Shown here: piece after piece, positions 32,559 to 42,981 of the stretch | How the letters are laid out: the number at the start of each line of letters is the position of its first letter | How positions within the stretch are numbered: position 1 is the stretch's first letter | NCBI GenBank assembly: GCA_951804985.1 | Contig: OX638131.1 | Coordinates: forward strand, 59,674,351-59,738,350 | Reading direction: 5' to 3' | Length of the DNA: 64,000 nt | From: Dryomyza anilis | Lineage: Eukaryota > Arthropoda > Insecta > Diptera > Dryomyzidae | Notes under the pieces: model-generated | Database searches by the model: none | Told to the model about the DNA's origin: nothing | The model's input: only the letters and a program-made list of their open reading frames with translations | Program-made: the position numbers and the translations under genes

Positions 32559-33380
32559 CTGTATAACAGTCTTTCGAGGAACATGATTTGTTTTTATTTG
32601 TGACGTGGAAGATTGTAGCACTGGCGGTAATGGTAATGTTAAAGGTAATTTTTGAATTAATTTGTTTTGTGTTCCTATGGAGTTAGTGTTATTTGCTCGA
32701 ACTATGTCTGCTGTAGATGTTGGTTTGTTATTTTTAGAAGAATAATACGGACTGCGACGGTTATTGTTTTCTTGGTTTTGATTAAAGTTTTGTCGTTCTT
32801 CTACTTGATGAACTTGATGAATGTTTTTATTTTTATCTGATACGATTGGAAATGTATTATCCAAATATTGGCTTTTATATGTAACTGCAGTTAAATTAGA
32901 AGATTTGTTTTTATTTTCATTTTTCTTTTTATTTTGTGAAGTAGCTAATCTTTTCCATGATAACGCATTAATAAATAATGAATGTTTTTTAAAATTTTTT
33001 TCAATGGTATTTTTCTCCGATAAAATGGCAGCATGATCACCGTGAATTTCTATAGTGCTGGCCGAATGATTAGTCGTATGATTAGTACTGTTATTCAAAT
33101 TGTTGAAAGTATTAGTTTGACTATATGATGTAATATTTAAATTTCCATTTTGATAATTTTTACCATTGTTGGTATATTGTTGACTTGGTATTTCCCTATT
33201 TTTTGCATTATTTAATTGTTCATAAGAATAATTATTTAATTGTGAGTCCATGGTATTAGAATTGTCACTTCCTACAATGACACGGCCACCAACACCATTA
33301 AATTGATTATATTGAATGTGATGCTGAGAAGAGTAACCGGGGCGCCTTTCCCTTGGACTAAAACTGAGAACGGTTCCCAT
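32559..33380 (-). CDS. Cdk5alpha: Cdk5 activator (p35/Cdk5alpha-like), coding exon 1
   Basis: 822 bp, 274 codons. I chose the ATG at 33378-33380 because it gives MGTVLSFSPRERR, the N-myristoylation start of p35 proteins (human p35 starts MGTVLSLSP), although the frame has another ATG three codons upstream. After a long Asn/Gln/Ser/Thr-rich, insect-specific stretch, residues about 133-150 read KKHSLFINALSWKRL, matching p35 KRHSIISVLPWKRI, followed by a Lys-rich patch. The exon ends VPRKTVIQ before the donor CAG|GTAATT. The product anchors to membranes through myristate and activates Cdk5. Upstream, ttgtaatttcag at about 33415-33425 may be the acceptor of a 5'-UTR exon. Confidence 0.93.
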
Positions 33381-33652
33381 AGCTTCCACAATGTATGTAT
33401 ATATATTATTGTATCTCTGAAATTACAAATAACTTCTAAGTATATTATTTTTATAATCAAAATGGTTAATTCACTCAGAATTTAAATAATAATTTATGAT
33501 ACTATGAAATATAATAATGTTTTAATTACACTTCCTCAAGAAATAATTACAAAGATTTACTATTTACGAAAATTTCTTAGACAAATTTGGCATCACAGTA
33601 GACATTAAAAATAGAATAATAACACAAGACAACAAATGGAGGCATTTTTATT

Positions 33653-34583
33653 TACACGCACAGAAAAAACATGATCACCAATCATGTTTTGACGGTATCA
33701 TTTAATGCTTGAAACTATTATTGCAGCAATCATGTTGCATGATTGTTGCAATCATGTTTTCCAATGATTCTATCATGTTTTCAGAAAAACCATTGTTGCT
33801 TTAATCATTGCATGATTGTTTCAATCATGTTTTCACAAGCGTCACTTATTGCAGAAATCATTGAATGATTGCGTCAATCTGAAAGCAATAAATTTAAGAA
33901 TTCGACATAAAAAAAACACCAATATTTAATAGAAAAAACTCTTTATTAAATATTATTAAATAATATATTAGTACACTCTGCCCAGTCGCTTCATTTTATT
34001 ACTTTGCAAGAATGAAAATAGCGTTGCGAAGACGCTGACGTTCGCTGGTGTAGAAAAAACGGAATTATTGTGCGGCTCGTTGCACAGCTGATGTAACGAC
34101 ACCTTTTGTTCAGCGAGTATTGTGTCTTTCTCCCATCACATCTGTTCAGGATCTAAAACCTAAGTTTTTTCTTAACTTATCACTATTTGTATCACATTTT
34201 CTTTTTAAATGAAAATTTAAATTTACTAGCGCTCGACGCTGACGAGCCACGGCGAAATCTAATTTAAAACTGAATCTGACAAACTGTCAACAGCTGTCAA
34301 ACAGCAATCATACTATTATTATATCAATCATGCTTCAATGCTAACATGATTGACACAATAATTAACTGGCAATCATGCATACTCGAATTACATATTTGTC
34401 ACAATCATTACGTATTCTAATAATATAATTTTATCATAATATGATTGCAGAAATAATTTAATGAAAGACACAAGCATTAAAAAAATGGAAATGATTATGA
34501 CAATCAGGAATGATAATAGCAATCATACTATTATTGCTACAATCATATTTTTTTGACATAATCATGTTTTTTCTCTGCGTGTA
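33653..34583. mobile_element. MITE-like element with ATCATG-rich interior, upstream of the Cdk5 activator
   Basis: 931 bp. The ends read TACACGCAcAGAAAAAACATGAT and, inward from the right, TACACGCAgAGAAAAAACATGAT. Sub-terminal parts are filled with degenerate caatcatg/catgattg words on both sides of a plainer centre. It lies 270 bp upstream of the exon-1 ATG and could affect promoter or 5'-UTR use. Target duplication uncertain. Confidence 0.75.
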
Positions 34584-34904
34584 TACACGATCTTCAGGTT
34601 ACTTTCCGATGGACTTCAAGGTTCTAATCACGACCTTATACTCTCAAGTTTTTGAGTTATTACGTAATACAAATATACGACAATTCTGACAATTTGCTAC
34701 AAATTAAAATTTTAAAGATTTAAACTTTTGATCTAAATTCCTTTGTATTCCATTGAGGATATTTTAACTATTATTTTTAACTATACCACATGAATTTCGG
34801 ATTGATCTGACCGTCAAACGCAAAAAGTATTAATTTTAATGTGTTACTATTAACCGTGCGACAGTACTTTGCACACTAGAAAAAGTCGATATATACGTGA
34901 AACT

Positions 34905-35500
34905 ACAGAATTTACAAATGTAATTCAGAAAAGACCAATTGAATTTCAGAAGACATCAATTGAAATTCAAAAATTCCATTGGAAATTCAAGAACATCAAA
35001 TGAAATTCTGAAATTGCTTTTGAAATTCAAAAGACTTTACTTGAAATTCAATTTAAAATACAAAAGACATCACTTGAAATTCAGAAATACCATTTTAAAT
35101 TCAAAAGACACCAATTGAAATTCAGAAATTTCATTTGAAATTCAAAAGACTTCAATTGAAATTCAGAAATTCCATTTGAAATTTAAAAGACATCAATTGA
35201 AATTCAGAAATTCCATTTGAAATTCAAAAGACATAAACTGAAATTCAGAAAATCCATTTGAAAATTAAAAGACATCAATTGAAATTCAGAAATTTCCATT
35301 TGAAATTCAAAAGACATCAATTGAAATTCAGAAATTTCCATTTGAAATTCAGAAATTTTCATTTGAAATTAAGAAATTTTCATTTGATATTCAGAAATTT
35401 CTATTTGAAATTCAGAAAATTTCCATTTAAAATTCAAAAATTTTCATTTGAAATTCAGAAATTTCTAATTGAAATTCAGAAATTTCCAATTGAATGGGTT
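34905..35500 (+). repeat. 42-bp satellite, left block
   Basis: Tandem, imperfect copies of a unit attgaaattcagaaatttcc + atttgaaattcaaaagacatca (about 42 bp; half-units also occur). Since 42 is a multiple of three, some frames stay open and would give HQLKFRNFHLKFKR repeats; nothing suggests translation. The same satellite in the same orientation borders the second composite copy at 55868-56636. Confidence 0.93.
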
Positions 35501-35504
35501 GTAG

Positions 35505-36070
35505 TGGGTAAATTTTTTCAAGCATTTATGCTTTGAAAGTGCAAGCTAGCTGTATTAGCTAAAACTCGATTATTATTTGCTTTCTTTATAATTTGTTTAT
35601 TTTTAATTTCCTTAATTCCTATATTCTGTTCATTATTGGCGTCAAGTTGTGTATTATTATTTAGTTCATTATGTGTTTTTGTTGGAAGATTTCTATCTTC
35701 ATAAATATGTATTTTTACTTTTTGTTCTTTATTTTCTGCGTTAATAATATTCGCTGTTTTATTTTGTTGTAGTGTCCTCTTTGGAACTCCTACAACTACT
35801 GGCCTTACTACACTATTTGCTAAGGGTCCCCAGTTTAGTGGCCTTGACTGGACCCCTGGTAGTTTCCCTGTGCACTGCTATTATTGTTCCATGCATCATA
35901 TTTGCGTTTGGCATAACAATTCATAATAACATGTCCGTCCTTTCTGCACCAAGTGCAATATTTAGCGAGCCTGTTTGCAAAATTCCCATTACCATTATTT
36001 CCTTGAAAAACTTGTGTATCGCGTTTAACACGACAATCCCCCTCGAAGTGTCCCCCTCTATGGTTTAATT
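35505..36070 (-). pseudogene. Gypsy nucleocapsid fragment (inverted duplicate of 58316-58870)
   Basis: Minus-strand sequence nearly identical to 58316-58870: a knuckle CTWCRKDGHVIMNC followed by the linker to protease. It stops at aaaatttaccc, where the satellite follows. In the right copy the element goes on past a LINE, so this is a duplicated fragment and not an independent element. Confidence 0.88.
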
Positions 36071-36098
36071 ATTTGTTTTAAAAATATTGAATTGTTAT

Positions 36099-37072
36099 AA
36101 TAGTTGAGCGGCACTGAAATCAGTTGAGCGCTCCGAACTGAACATCTTCGCTCATACTCATTGGAGCGATCAACCGTTGCTCAACCCTCTTCGTTCAAAC
36201 TCATTTGAGCGAACATCAATCGCTCAACCCTCTTCGCTCAAGCTGATTTAAGCGATCAACAATAGCTCAACTCTCTTCACGCACAGTTTTTTTTACATAA
36301 ACTTTGGACAACGGCTGATTTTGTTTAAAAAAATATCGTTGCGGATTAAACGATTGTGGTTATGGCGCCTTCAACCACTGACGATCTGTTGCAACAGATT
36401 CAGCTGGAATTGAACAGTCTAAGGGAATCACACACAACACATTCCGAACACAACGCGCGCGCGGTTCAAAATTAATTTGGATCTTTGGATTGCACACAGC
36501 TCACGGCCCGACGTCTCAACTCAGCCCCACGACCGACGTATAAACATCTCAACGATACCACAACTCGTTTTACAACGAGTGGAGAAATGTTGCAGGTAAC
36601 ACAGCAAGGCATTTCGGCCGTAAGCAACGTATCAGCCTTCTGCGACATGCATAAGAAATTGGTTGACGTCACAACAACCCGACGTCGCAATAAAACAATT
36701 CAGTTTTTTCAACAAAATCAAAACAACGCAGCATCAACAGACAACTCAATTGTGGCAGTCGCTACTAGCTACCCAAATGCAAGGTTGTAAATGAGCGGAC
36801 TCAAGCTCATCGCTTAACTCATCGCTCAACTCATCGCTCAACTAAGCTCAAATGAGCTCGCTCAAATGAGCTTGAGCGAAGGGGGTTGAGCGATGGTTGA
36901 TCGCTCAAATGTTGAGCGGACTCATCTGATGAGCGGACTCAACATATGAGCGATGGACTAGCGCTCAAATGTTATGCGCGCTCATCTGATAAGCGGACTC
37001 AACAGCATGAGCTGACGTCAGATGAGCGCGCTCAACTAAAAAATAGACAAAATTTGAGCGCCGCTCAACTAT
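36099..37072. mobile_element. Foldback-like TTGAGCG element, left copy
   Basis: The ends read AATAGTTGAGCGGC in both inward directions. Outer parts (36100-36290 and 36790-37070) are dense in TTGAGCGA/TCGCTCAA words in both orientations, giving heavy self-pairing. The inner part (about 36340-36790) is plain sequence with a short coding-like frame. The layout is like foldback elements, with inverted arms of short repeats around a centre. Further copies lie at 57327-58290 and, partly, at 47670-47960. Confidence 0.7.
36362..36790 (+). pseudogene. Unrecognised coding-like segment inside the TTGAGCG element, left copy
   Basis: An ATG at 36362 starts MAPSTTDDLLQQIQLELNSL, reaches a stop after about 38 codons (ttcaaaattaa), and another frame (from about 36485) goes on for 101 codons with NAASTDNSIVAVATSY near its end. 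The right copy has a 10-bp longer sequence at the break. It looks like a Gln/Thr-rich Gag-type N-terminus, but I do not recognise the family. It is preserved well between the two copies. Confidence 0.45.
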
Positions 37073-37140
37073 TGTCGAAATTAAAATTTTTAAAGACAAA
37101 TATTAGCACATCGACTACTTGACGCATATGGAATTTCACA

Positions 37141-37793
37141 AATGTGCGTTTTTTAATGAAAGTGTTTCTACGGAAAGAAATACGCATCCAGGCGCATCAG
37201 TAGACTTTTTTTTGGACAAGTTGGTTCCGTTGGGATTTGGCCAGAACTTATCTGCGTCATTGGACATTTTTTTGGACAAATTGGTTCCTTTAGGATTTGG
37301 GCAGAACCTAACTGCGTCATTGGACATTTTTTTGGACAAATTGGTTCTTTTGGGATTTGACCAGAACCTAACTGCGTCATTGCACATTTTTTTGGACAAA
37401 TTGGTTCCTTTGGGATTTGACCAGAACCTAACTGCGTCATTGCACATTTTTTGGACAAATTGGTTTCTTTGGGATTTGACCAGAACCTAACTGCGTCATT
37501 TGAACCAATTGTCCAAAAAAATGTCCAGTGACGCATTTAGGTTCTGGTCAAATCCCAAAGAAACCAATTTGTCAAAAATAAACGCATTTAGGTTCTGGTC
37601 AAATCCCAAAGGAACCAATTTGTCCAAAAAAAACGCAGTTAGTTCTGGTCAAATCCCAAAAGAACCAATTTGTCAAAAAAACTGTCCAATGACGCAGTTA
37701 GGTTCTGCCCAAATCATAAAGGAAACAATTTGTCCAAAAAAATTTCCAATGACGCAGATAAGTTTTGGCCAAATCCCAACGGAACCAAAAACC
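37141..37793. repeat. 60-bp tandem repeats arranged as a head-to-head palindrome, left copy
   Basis: 37200-37500 holds about five copies of a 60-bp unit (tttggacaaattggttcctt...aacctaactgcgtcattg) in one orientation. From 37500 the same unit follows in reverse complement to 37793. The centre is at about 37500-37530. Because 60 is a multiple of three, frames stay open in both strands (20-residue peptide repeat with WSNPKGTNLSKK). The second arm continues, after nested insertions, at 47536. Confidence 0.92.
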
Positions 37794-38314
37794 AGTTGGG
37801 AAGGTTAGATCACAGGGGCAATTTTAAAGTAGGTGTAATTATGATAGTTAGGATTATCAAAATTATAGTCGTTCTAAGCCGACTATAAATACCCTACACA
37901 TATGTGTGGTTACCATTCAAATATAGGTCACCAGGGTATACGAATCCTGAAAATAACTACAAACACTCAATCGCTGAAGAATTTCCATTCATTTGATACC
38001 CATATTTACAAATGGGTAGGTGTACCGAATTTCGATTTTTTTTTTTGTGAACCACAAGTCTTTTCGCCGGAAAACATTATTATCATGTATTTGAGCATGA
38101 GTCAATATATATTTAACCAAAAAAGTTTACCTAAGCACGTATACATAAAAATTGATCTTTATATGTACATTTTATATGAGGTATTTGAACATAAGTGGTC
38201 CGATCATAGGTCACAATGGACCGATCTCGCCAATTTTTTCGCACAAACAGCGTAGGTATATAAGTAATCTAAGTTTTAAGTTTCATTTATCTAGCACTTC
38301 AATTTTAAAAGTAG
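37788..38314 (-). mobile_element. Mini-me-like repeat, copy c, part 1 (split by gypsy B)
   Basis: Minus-strand copy whose tail end (aaccagttgggaaggttag) lies at 37790. It runs to aattttaaaagtag at 38314, where the gypsy B LTR starts, and goes on at 47329 with gtagtagggatttcaacag. Other copies have the uninterrupted aattttaaaagtagtaggg. It is itself inserted in a palindrome arm. Confidence 0.93.
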
Positions 38315-38824
38315 TGTTGTAAGTCAACATAGTGTGTTTTGGTAAGTCACTATACGTTGATATTATAAACGTATCGTGACCTACTTCCGCGATGACTACC
38401 TTATGCAGTTATCGTGAAGTTGGTGTAAGGTGTGATGTAGGGCTTACGTATCAAAGTTCAGTATTGTCGAAGTTGTGTCAAACCAGCGGTGGCGTGATTG
38501 GCTAGAGTGAAATTTGCGCACGGCACTCTGCCGGAACATGTTAGATTTGGAACATACCTCCATATAATAGTTTAAGTTAGATTTTAAGTCAGTTGTTAGT
38601 GGTAAATCAGTAGTTCAGTAGTAGACAATAATGTTAATATTAAAATATAACTTTAGAGTAAATAAAAGTATGTCTTAAAAGAAAAGACTTGTTTGAATTA
38701 TTTCGGTTAATAAAAATGGAACTTCGACGTTGGACATTCTCTGGTAGGACATCATGGGTAATTATAAAAGGAACGTTGCGACATTTGGCTTCACGCCTAA
38801 GCAACGGACATTATAATTACAACA
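38315..38824 (+). repeat. Gypsy B 5' LTR
   Basis: 510 bp from TGTTGTAAGTC to TTACAACA. It has an AATAAAAG signal at about 38661 and holds 8 bp (agtgtgtt) near its start that the 3' LTR lacks. As the 5' LTR it should carry the element's Pol II promoter; no strong TATA box is evident. Confidence 0.95.
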
Positions 38825-38826
38825 TT

Positions 38827-38846
38827 TGGCGCAGCCGGTTTTCGAA
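38827..38846 (+). other. Gypsy B primer-binding site
   Basis: TGGCGCAGCCGGTTTTCGAA begins two bases after the LTR. Its start resembles the tRNA-Ser-type site (TGGCGCAGTCGG) of the 17.6/297 elements, and the sequence keeps the TTCGAA of a T-loop in complement. The primer is probably a tRNA-Ser; the exact isoacceptor cannot be told. Confidence 0.75.
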
Positions 38847-39662
38847 CCATACATCAACTCCCAAGGGACGAGAAGGACTGGATGGAGATTAATATTGGAA
38901 GAAATAAATATTTAGGATCAGGGAAAATATTTTTTTACATTTGTGAGTATTGTGAAAAATAGTGAAAAATATGTGAGCGGTAAAAAAATAAAAATTTTGT
39001 AAATTTGTAATATAAAACAAGAGACATGTTTGAGAGTTGTAATAATAAAAATCATGGGATTATTGACATTTAAAAAATGAAAAAACAATTGAACATTTTG
39101 AAATTAATTGTGGAATAAAATAAACTGTGAAATAAAATTGAGAAATGAATAACATAAATGATATAATTTGATAAATCAGAAAATTAAATAAGTAAACTAA
39201 ATGTTTTATAAAATTGTTTAATTGATATATTAAAGCACATTTTTAAAGTAATAGTGAAACAATATAGAATAGTTTGAGTCATTAAATGATCATAATTAAT
39301 AAAATTGTGAATTTAAATAAATTGAATAACATAAGAATTTTATTACAGTAATGTTTTCATAATGTTGCGAAATTAATTAAAAAACAAAACTGGAAAATTT
39401 TAACCAAATTAAATGCAATAAATAAATTAATTCAGTATTCTTAAATTACATGTTGATATGATTTGGAAATATAGATTAAAAAGTTTAAATAATGAAACAT
39501 ACAAATGAGATAAACAATGTTGTAAAAAATTTAATAGATAAATTAAAAAATGGTTAAAAGTTTATTTAATATGAAACTAGTAAAAACAAAATAAATAATT
39601 TAATTAAGAAAGGCATAGTTAATTATATGATTAAGTAAATGGAAAAATAAGAAACACTAATA
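38847..39662 (+). other. Gypsy B leader, A-rich, non-coding
   Basis: About 815 bp between primer-binding site and Gag start, very A-rich with many stop codons. It should include the packaging signal; no specific structure was recognised. Confidence 0.7.
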
Positions 39663-40286
39663 ATGGGTACTGAAAATGTATTGAAACGCGTTCATTACGT
39701 TGTTCCTTACTTTTCTGGGGCGGAATCTCCATTATTAGAAACAGAATTATATAAATTTATTGAATGTTGTGAAACAGCAAACTTAAAAATTAAAGAATCA
39801 GATAGTGAGGAATTTATAAAATGTGTTAGGTTACGTTTGGAGGGAGATGCATATAAATTAGTGAGGACAAAACAGTTTCAAAAAATAGAAGAATTATACG
39901 AGTTGTTAGAAAATACGTACTTAAAAGAAATTTCTTTAGATTCAGTACTAAAAGAGATTAAAAAAGCTTATCAAAATAGTAAAGAGAGTTTGAGAGCGTT
40001 TGGGAGACGATTAGATGAGTTGCAGTCCATGGCTTTGGAAATTGCAAGTAAAAAATACAGTAAAAAGATAAGTGAAGATGACGTATTCAGTTTGGAATTA
40101 CAGAGTTCAGTGTTGATCTCTTTTAAAGTAGGGGTGAGGGATCGAACGATAAAAGTTGTACTGTTGGGTAGTAAGTCAGAAACATTAGATACATTGTTGG
40201 AAGAAGCTTTAAATGTGCAGGCTCTTATGCAGCGAAGTCCAAGGTCGGAAGAGGATGAATATAATTATATAGAAAAAACTAATTAG
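39663..40286 (+). CDS. Gypsy B Gag (capsid-like, without zinc knuckles)
   Basis: 207 residues from a clear ATG (MGTENVLKRVHYVVPYFSG). It is a helical capsid-type Gag that aligns with element A Gag (4500-5087): FSG near residue 20, KCVRLRLEGDAYKLV, then ENTYLKEISLDSVLKEIKKAYQ-like helices. It assembles the cytoplasmic particle. It ends in TAG 20-30 codons before the first zinc knuckle, so the knuckles are on the pol side. The downstream frame overlaps it by only about 4 nt (open from 40283), in -1 register. Confidence 0.92.
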   Translation: MGTENVLKRVHYVVPYFSGAESPLLETELYKFIECCETANLKIKESDSEEFIKCVRLRLEGDAYKLVRTKQFQKIEELYELLENTYLKEISLDSVLKEIKKAYQNSKESLRAFGRRLDELQSMALEIASKKYSKKISEDDVFSLELQSSVLISFKVGVRDRTIKVVLLGSKSETLDTLLEEALNVQALMQRSPRSEEDEYNYIEKTN

Positions 40287-42361
40287 AAAACACTCAGTCG
40301 GAAAATAAATTGCAACAAATAAATAATAATAAAAGTAACTATAAAAGGAGTGTTCCAACATGTTCATTTTGTAGTAAATTTGGGCATACTAGGGACGATT
40401 GTATTATTAGGAAAAATACGCCGTTCTGCTACGAATGTGGAGCTTATGGTCACGAATCTAATTGGATATGTGCTAATAATAATATTGGCAATTTTGTTAA
40501 TAAGGATAATAAGATGTATAACGGGAAAAATAATACAAGTAATATGAAATACTCATGGAGGGATACACAGGGGCATAAAATAGATAATTGCCACGCAAAA
40601 AGAAAATTTGAATCAGCAGGAAATAATAATTATAATCAGAATACACAAGGGGCTCAGTCTAGGCCAGAAAACTGGAGACTCCATAATAATAGTAAGATAG
40701 GGCCGATAGAGTTAGGAATGGTAGATCGGACGTCGGAAGAGACTGTGGTTGAATTTACTACTCCATTAAATTTCCGTAGAACAGAGGAGACCAATGAATT
40801 AAAATATGAATTAAAGGAAGAAGAAGGTGATCGCATAATATGCACTGGACATGGAGATAGCTCGGTTTTAACTAATGTAAGTGACGTTTTCATTGAAGTA
40901 CCTTGCGAGGCAGCTAAAAATGGAAGACTTATTTTACTAGTAGACTCAGGAGCTGATGCCAGTATAGTAAAAGAAAATGCAATGACAAGTTTACCAGACT
41001 TTAACGAGAGTATACAAAAGGATTTAAAGGGAGCTTTTGGTGGGTGCGTTAGAACATTAGGTTCCACCAAAATCCAACATATTAACATAAGGCGCTTAAT
41101 TTTAATGTTACATGTAGTGTCACTTGAACAAGGAGTACCAGCTGACGGAATAATCGGACGTGACAATTTATGGAATCGATCTGTAATAAATGCGATAGAC
41201 AAAACAATAACATTCTTTGATAAACATAAAAATCATATTATAAAACTACCCATGAAATCACAGACAGAAATACAGAATATTTTTTTTAATCAACAAATTA
41301 AAAAAGCGAGAACCGCAAAGATAGTATCATTACATTTAAAAACAAAAATTCCAATCGTATTAATACATAAACAGGAAATTTTTCCAGGAGTATATTTGGG
41401 CGAAAGCATATCGAATGTTAGCAAAAATAGAGTTTATGTTTCAGTTTTAAATGCTACAGAAAAAGAAATTATAATAGACAGTACTTTTAAACCAAAATTT
41501 TCGAATTTTAATCAGTATATAGAATCGGATACCAATAATTCTACAATAAACAGCATAAATTCAGTAAATATTACAAACAGAATTAACAAATTATTAGAGG
41601 AAATGAAAATTGATGAGACTTTAAATAAAGACGAAATTACATCTTTACAAAATCTGTGTATTTCTTATCATGATGTTTTTCATTTAGATGGCGATGAATT
41701 AACGCCTGCGCTTAAACATGAAATAACTACACAGTGGAACCAAACTCCAATTAATCAGAAACAATATAAGCTACCCCACACACATAGGGAAGAAATTAAT
41801 AGACAGGTAGGAAAAATGTTAGATGACGGCATTATATCGCCAAGTACCTCACCTTGGAATTCACCGTTATTGTTGGTACCAAAAAAGAGTGGTAAGGAAG
41901 GTAGCAAAAAATGGAGATTAGTAATAGATTTTCGTAAACTAAATGATGTAACAGTTAAACAAGTATTTCCGATTCCTCGGATAGACGAGATATTAGATCA
42001 GTTAGGGCATAGTAGATATTTTTCAACCTTAGATTTAGCAAGCGGTTATCATCAGGTTTTAGTAGAAGAAAGAGATAAAGAAAAAACAGCTTTTAGTACA
42101 GGACTGGGTCATTTCGAATTTAACAGAATGCCATTTGGCTTAACAGGTGCACCAGCGACCTTTCAAAGAATAATGAACCACATATTAACAGGTTTACAGG
42201 GTATCGATTGCTTTGTTTACCTTGATGATATAGTGGTGTACGGAAAGAATTTAGCTGAACATGAGCTTAGGTTGAGTAGAGTATTGCAGAAATTAAGGGA
42301 ACACAATTTAAAATTAAATACAGAAAATGTCAGTTTTTACGTCGCGAAGTTATATATTTAG
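40283..42361 (+). CDS. Gypsy B Pol, first part: zinc knuckle, protease, reverse transcriptase
   Basis: About 690 codons with no internal ATG near the front, so expression needs a -1 shift from Gag or a non-AUG start. In order: CSFCSKFGHTRDDC (CCHC) and a second cysteine motif; a degraded last knuckle whose cysteines are largely lost (MKYSWRDTQGHKIDNC); retropepsin with LLVDSGADAS, intact; a linker; RT with SPWNSPLLLVPKK, LVIDFRKLND, FSTLDLASGYHQ and FVYLDDIVVYGK, so all three catalytic Asp are present. A one-base loss in the A run at about 42323-42327 (LNTEN for LNTEK) breaks the frame before the thumb. Confidence 0.92.
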   Translation, partial: LENTQSENKLQQINNNKSNYKRSVPTCSFCSKFGHTRDDCIIRKNTPFCYECGAYGHESNWICANNNIGNFVNKDNKMYNGKNNTSNMKYSWRDTQGHKIDNCHAKRKFESAGNNNYNQNTQGAQSRPENWRLHNNSKIGPIELGMVDRTSEETVVEFTTPLNFRRTEETNELKYELKEEEGDRIICTGHGDSSVLTNVSDVFIEVPCEAAKNGRLILLVDSGADASIVKENAMTSLPDFNESIQKDLKGAFGGCVRTLGSTKIQHINIRRLILMLHVVSLEQGVPADGIIGRDNLWNRSVINAIDKTITFFDKHKNHIIKLPMKSQTEIQNIFFNQQIKKARTAKIVSLHLKTKIPIVLIHKQEIFPGVYLGESISNVSKNRVYVSVLNATEKEIIIDSTFKPKFSNFNQYIESDTNNSTINSINSVNITNRINKLLEEMKIDETLNKDEITSLQNLCISYHDVFHLDGDELTPALKHEITTQWNQTPINQKQYKLPHTHREEINRQVGKMLDDGIISPSTSPWNSPLLLVPKKSGKEGSKKWRLVIDFRKLNDVTVKQVFPIPRIDEILDQLGHSRYFSTLDLASGYHQVLVEERDKEKTAFSTGLGHFEFNRMPFGLTGAPATFQRIMNHILTGLQGIDCFVYLDDIVVYGKNLAEHELRLSRVLQKLREHNLKLNTENVSFYVAKLYI

Positions 42362-42981
42362 GACATAAATGTTCGGAACTAGGGACGCTGCCAGACCCTT
42401 CTAAGGTCGAATGCGTAAAAAATATTCCGGTGCCAAGAAATAAAAAAGAAGTACAAGCGTTTTTGGGATTAATTAATTATTATAGAAAATTCATAGGCAA
42501 TATGGCGAAATTATCATTACCAATTAATAATTTACTTAGGAAAGATGTTAAATTCACATGGACTGACGATTGTCAAAATTCATTTATTAAACTCAAAGAA
42601 TCAATAATTTCGCCACCAATTCTCGCATATCCAGACTTTACAAAACCTTTTTTACTTACAACGGATGCAAGTAACGAAGCAATAGGCGCAGTGTTATCGC
42701 AGGGCAACGTAGGGAGCGACCGACCAATCGCATTTGCTAGTAGGGCATTAAATGGAGCAGAAAAAAATTACTCCACCATTGAAAGGGAATTTTTAGCTAT
42801 AGTCTGGGCAACGAAAAATTTTAGAGCTTATCTTCTAGGACGACATTTTCAAATTTATACAGATCATCAACCATTACGTAGCACAGCAAATCTCAAAGAT
42901 CAGACATCAAGGTTAGCCCGTTTCATTAATTATCAGAATATGATTACGAAATATCTTACAAACCAGGTAAACAGAATTTGA
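42331..42981 (+). CDS. Gypsy B Pol, second part: RT thumb and RNase H
   Basis: Continues directly after the frame break (YLGHKC at 42353 on). It shows AFLGLINYYRKFIGN, TTDASNEAIGAVLSQG, EREFLAIVWATKNFRAYLL and YTDHQPLRSTANL. The RNase H acidic residues are intact. A second break, a loss of about 4 bp at 42930-42940 within RFRHKLSEY, shifts the frame and ends this piece at 42981. Confidence 0.92.
   Translation, partial: QFLRREVIYLGHKCSELGTLPDPSKVECVKNIPVPRNKKEVQAFLGLINYYRKFIGNMAKLSLPINNLLRKDVKFTWTDDCQNSFIKLKESIISPPILAYPDFTKPFLLTTDASNEAIGAVLSQGNVGSDRPIAFASRALNGAEKNYSTIEREFLAIVWATKNFRAYLLGRHFQIYTDHQPLRSTANLKDQTSRLARFINYQNMITKYLTNQVNRI

Noticed and set aside
35258..35536. ORF encoding a repeated HQLKFRNFHLKFKR peptide
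   Set aside because: A by-product of a 42-bp satellite whose unit length is a multiple of three; no start context, splice sites or conservation seen.
37141..37793. CRISPR-like or other spaced repeat array
   Set aside because: The 60-bp units are directly tandem with no unique spacers and turn around at a palindrome centre; the window is eukaryotic.
38689..38892. Short ORF starting MFELFRLIKMELRR (also at 47193)
   Set aside because: It lies across the LTR end in both LTRs of gypsy B and has different tails; LTR by-product.
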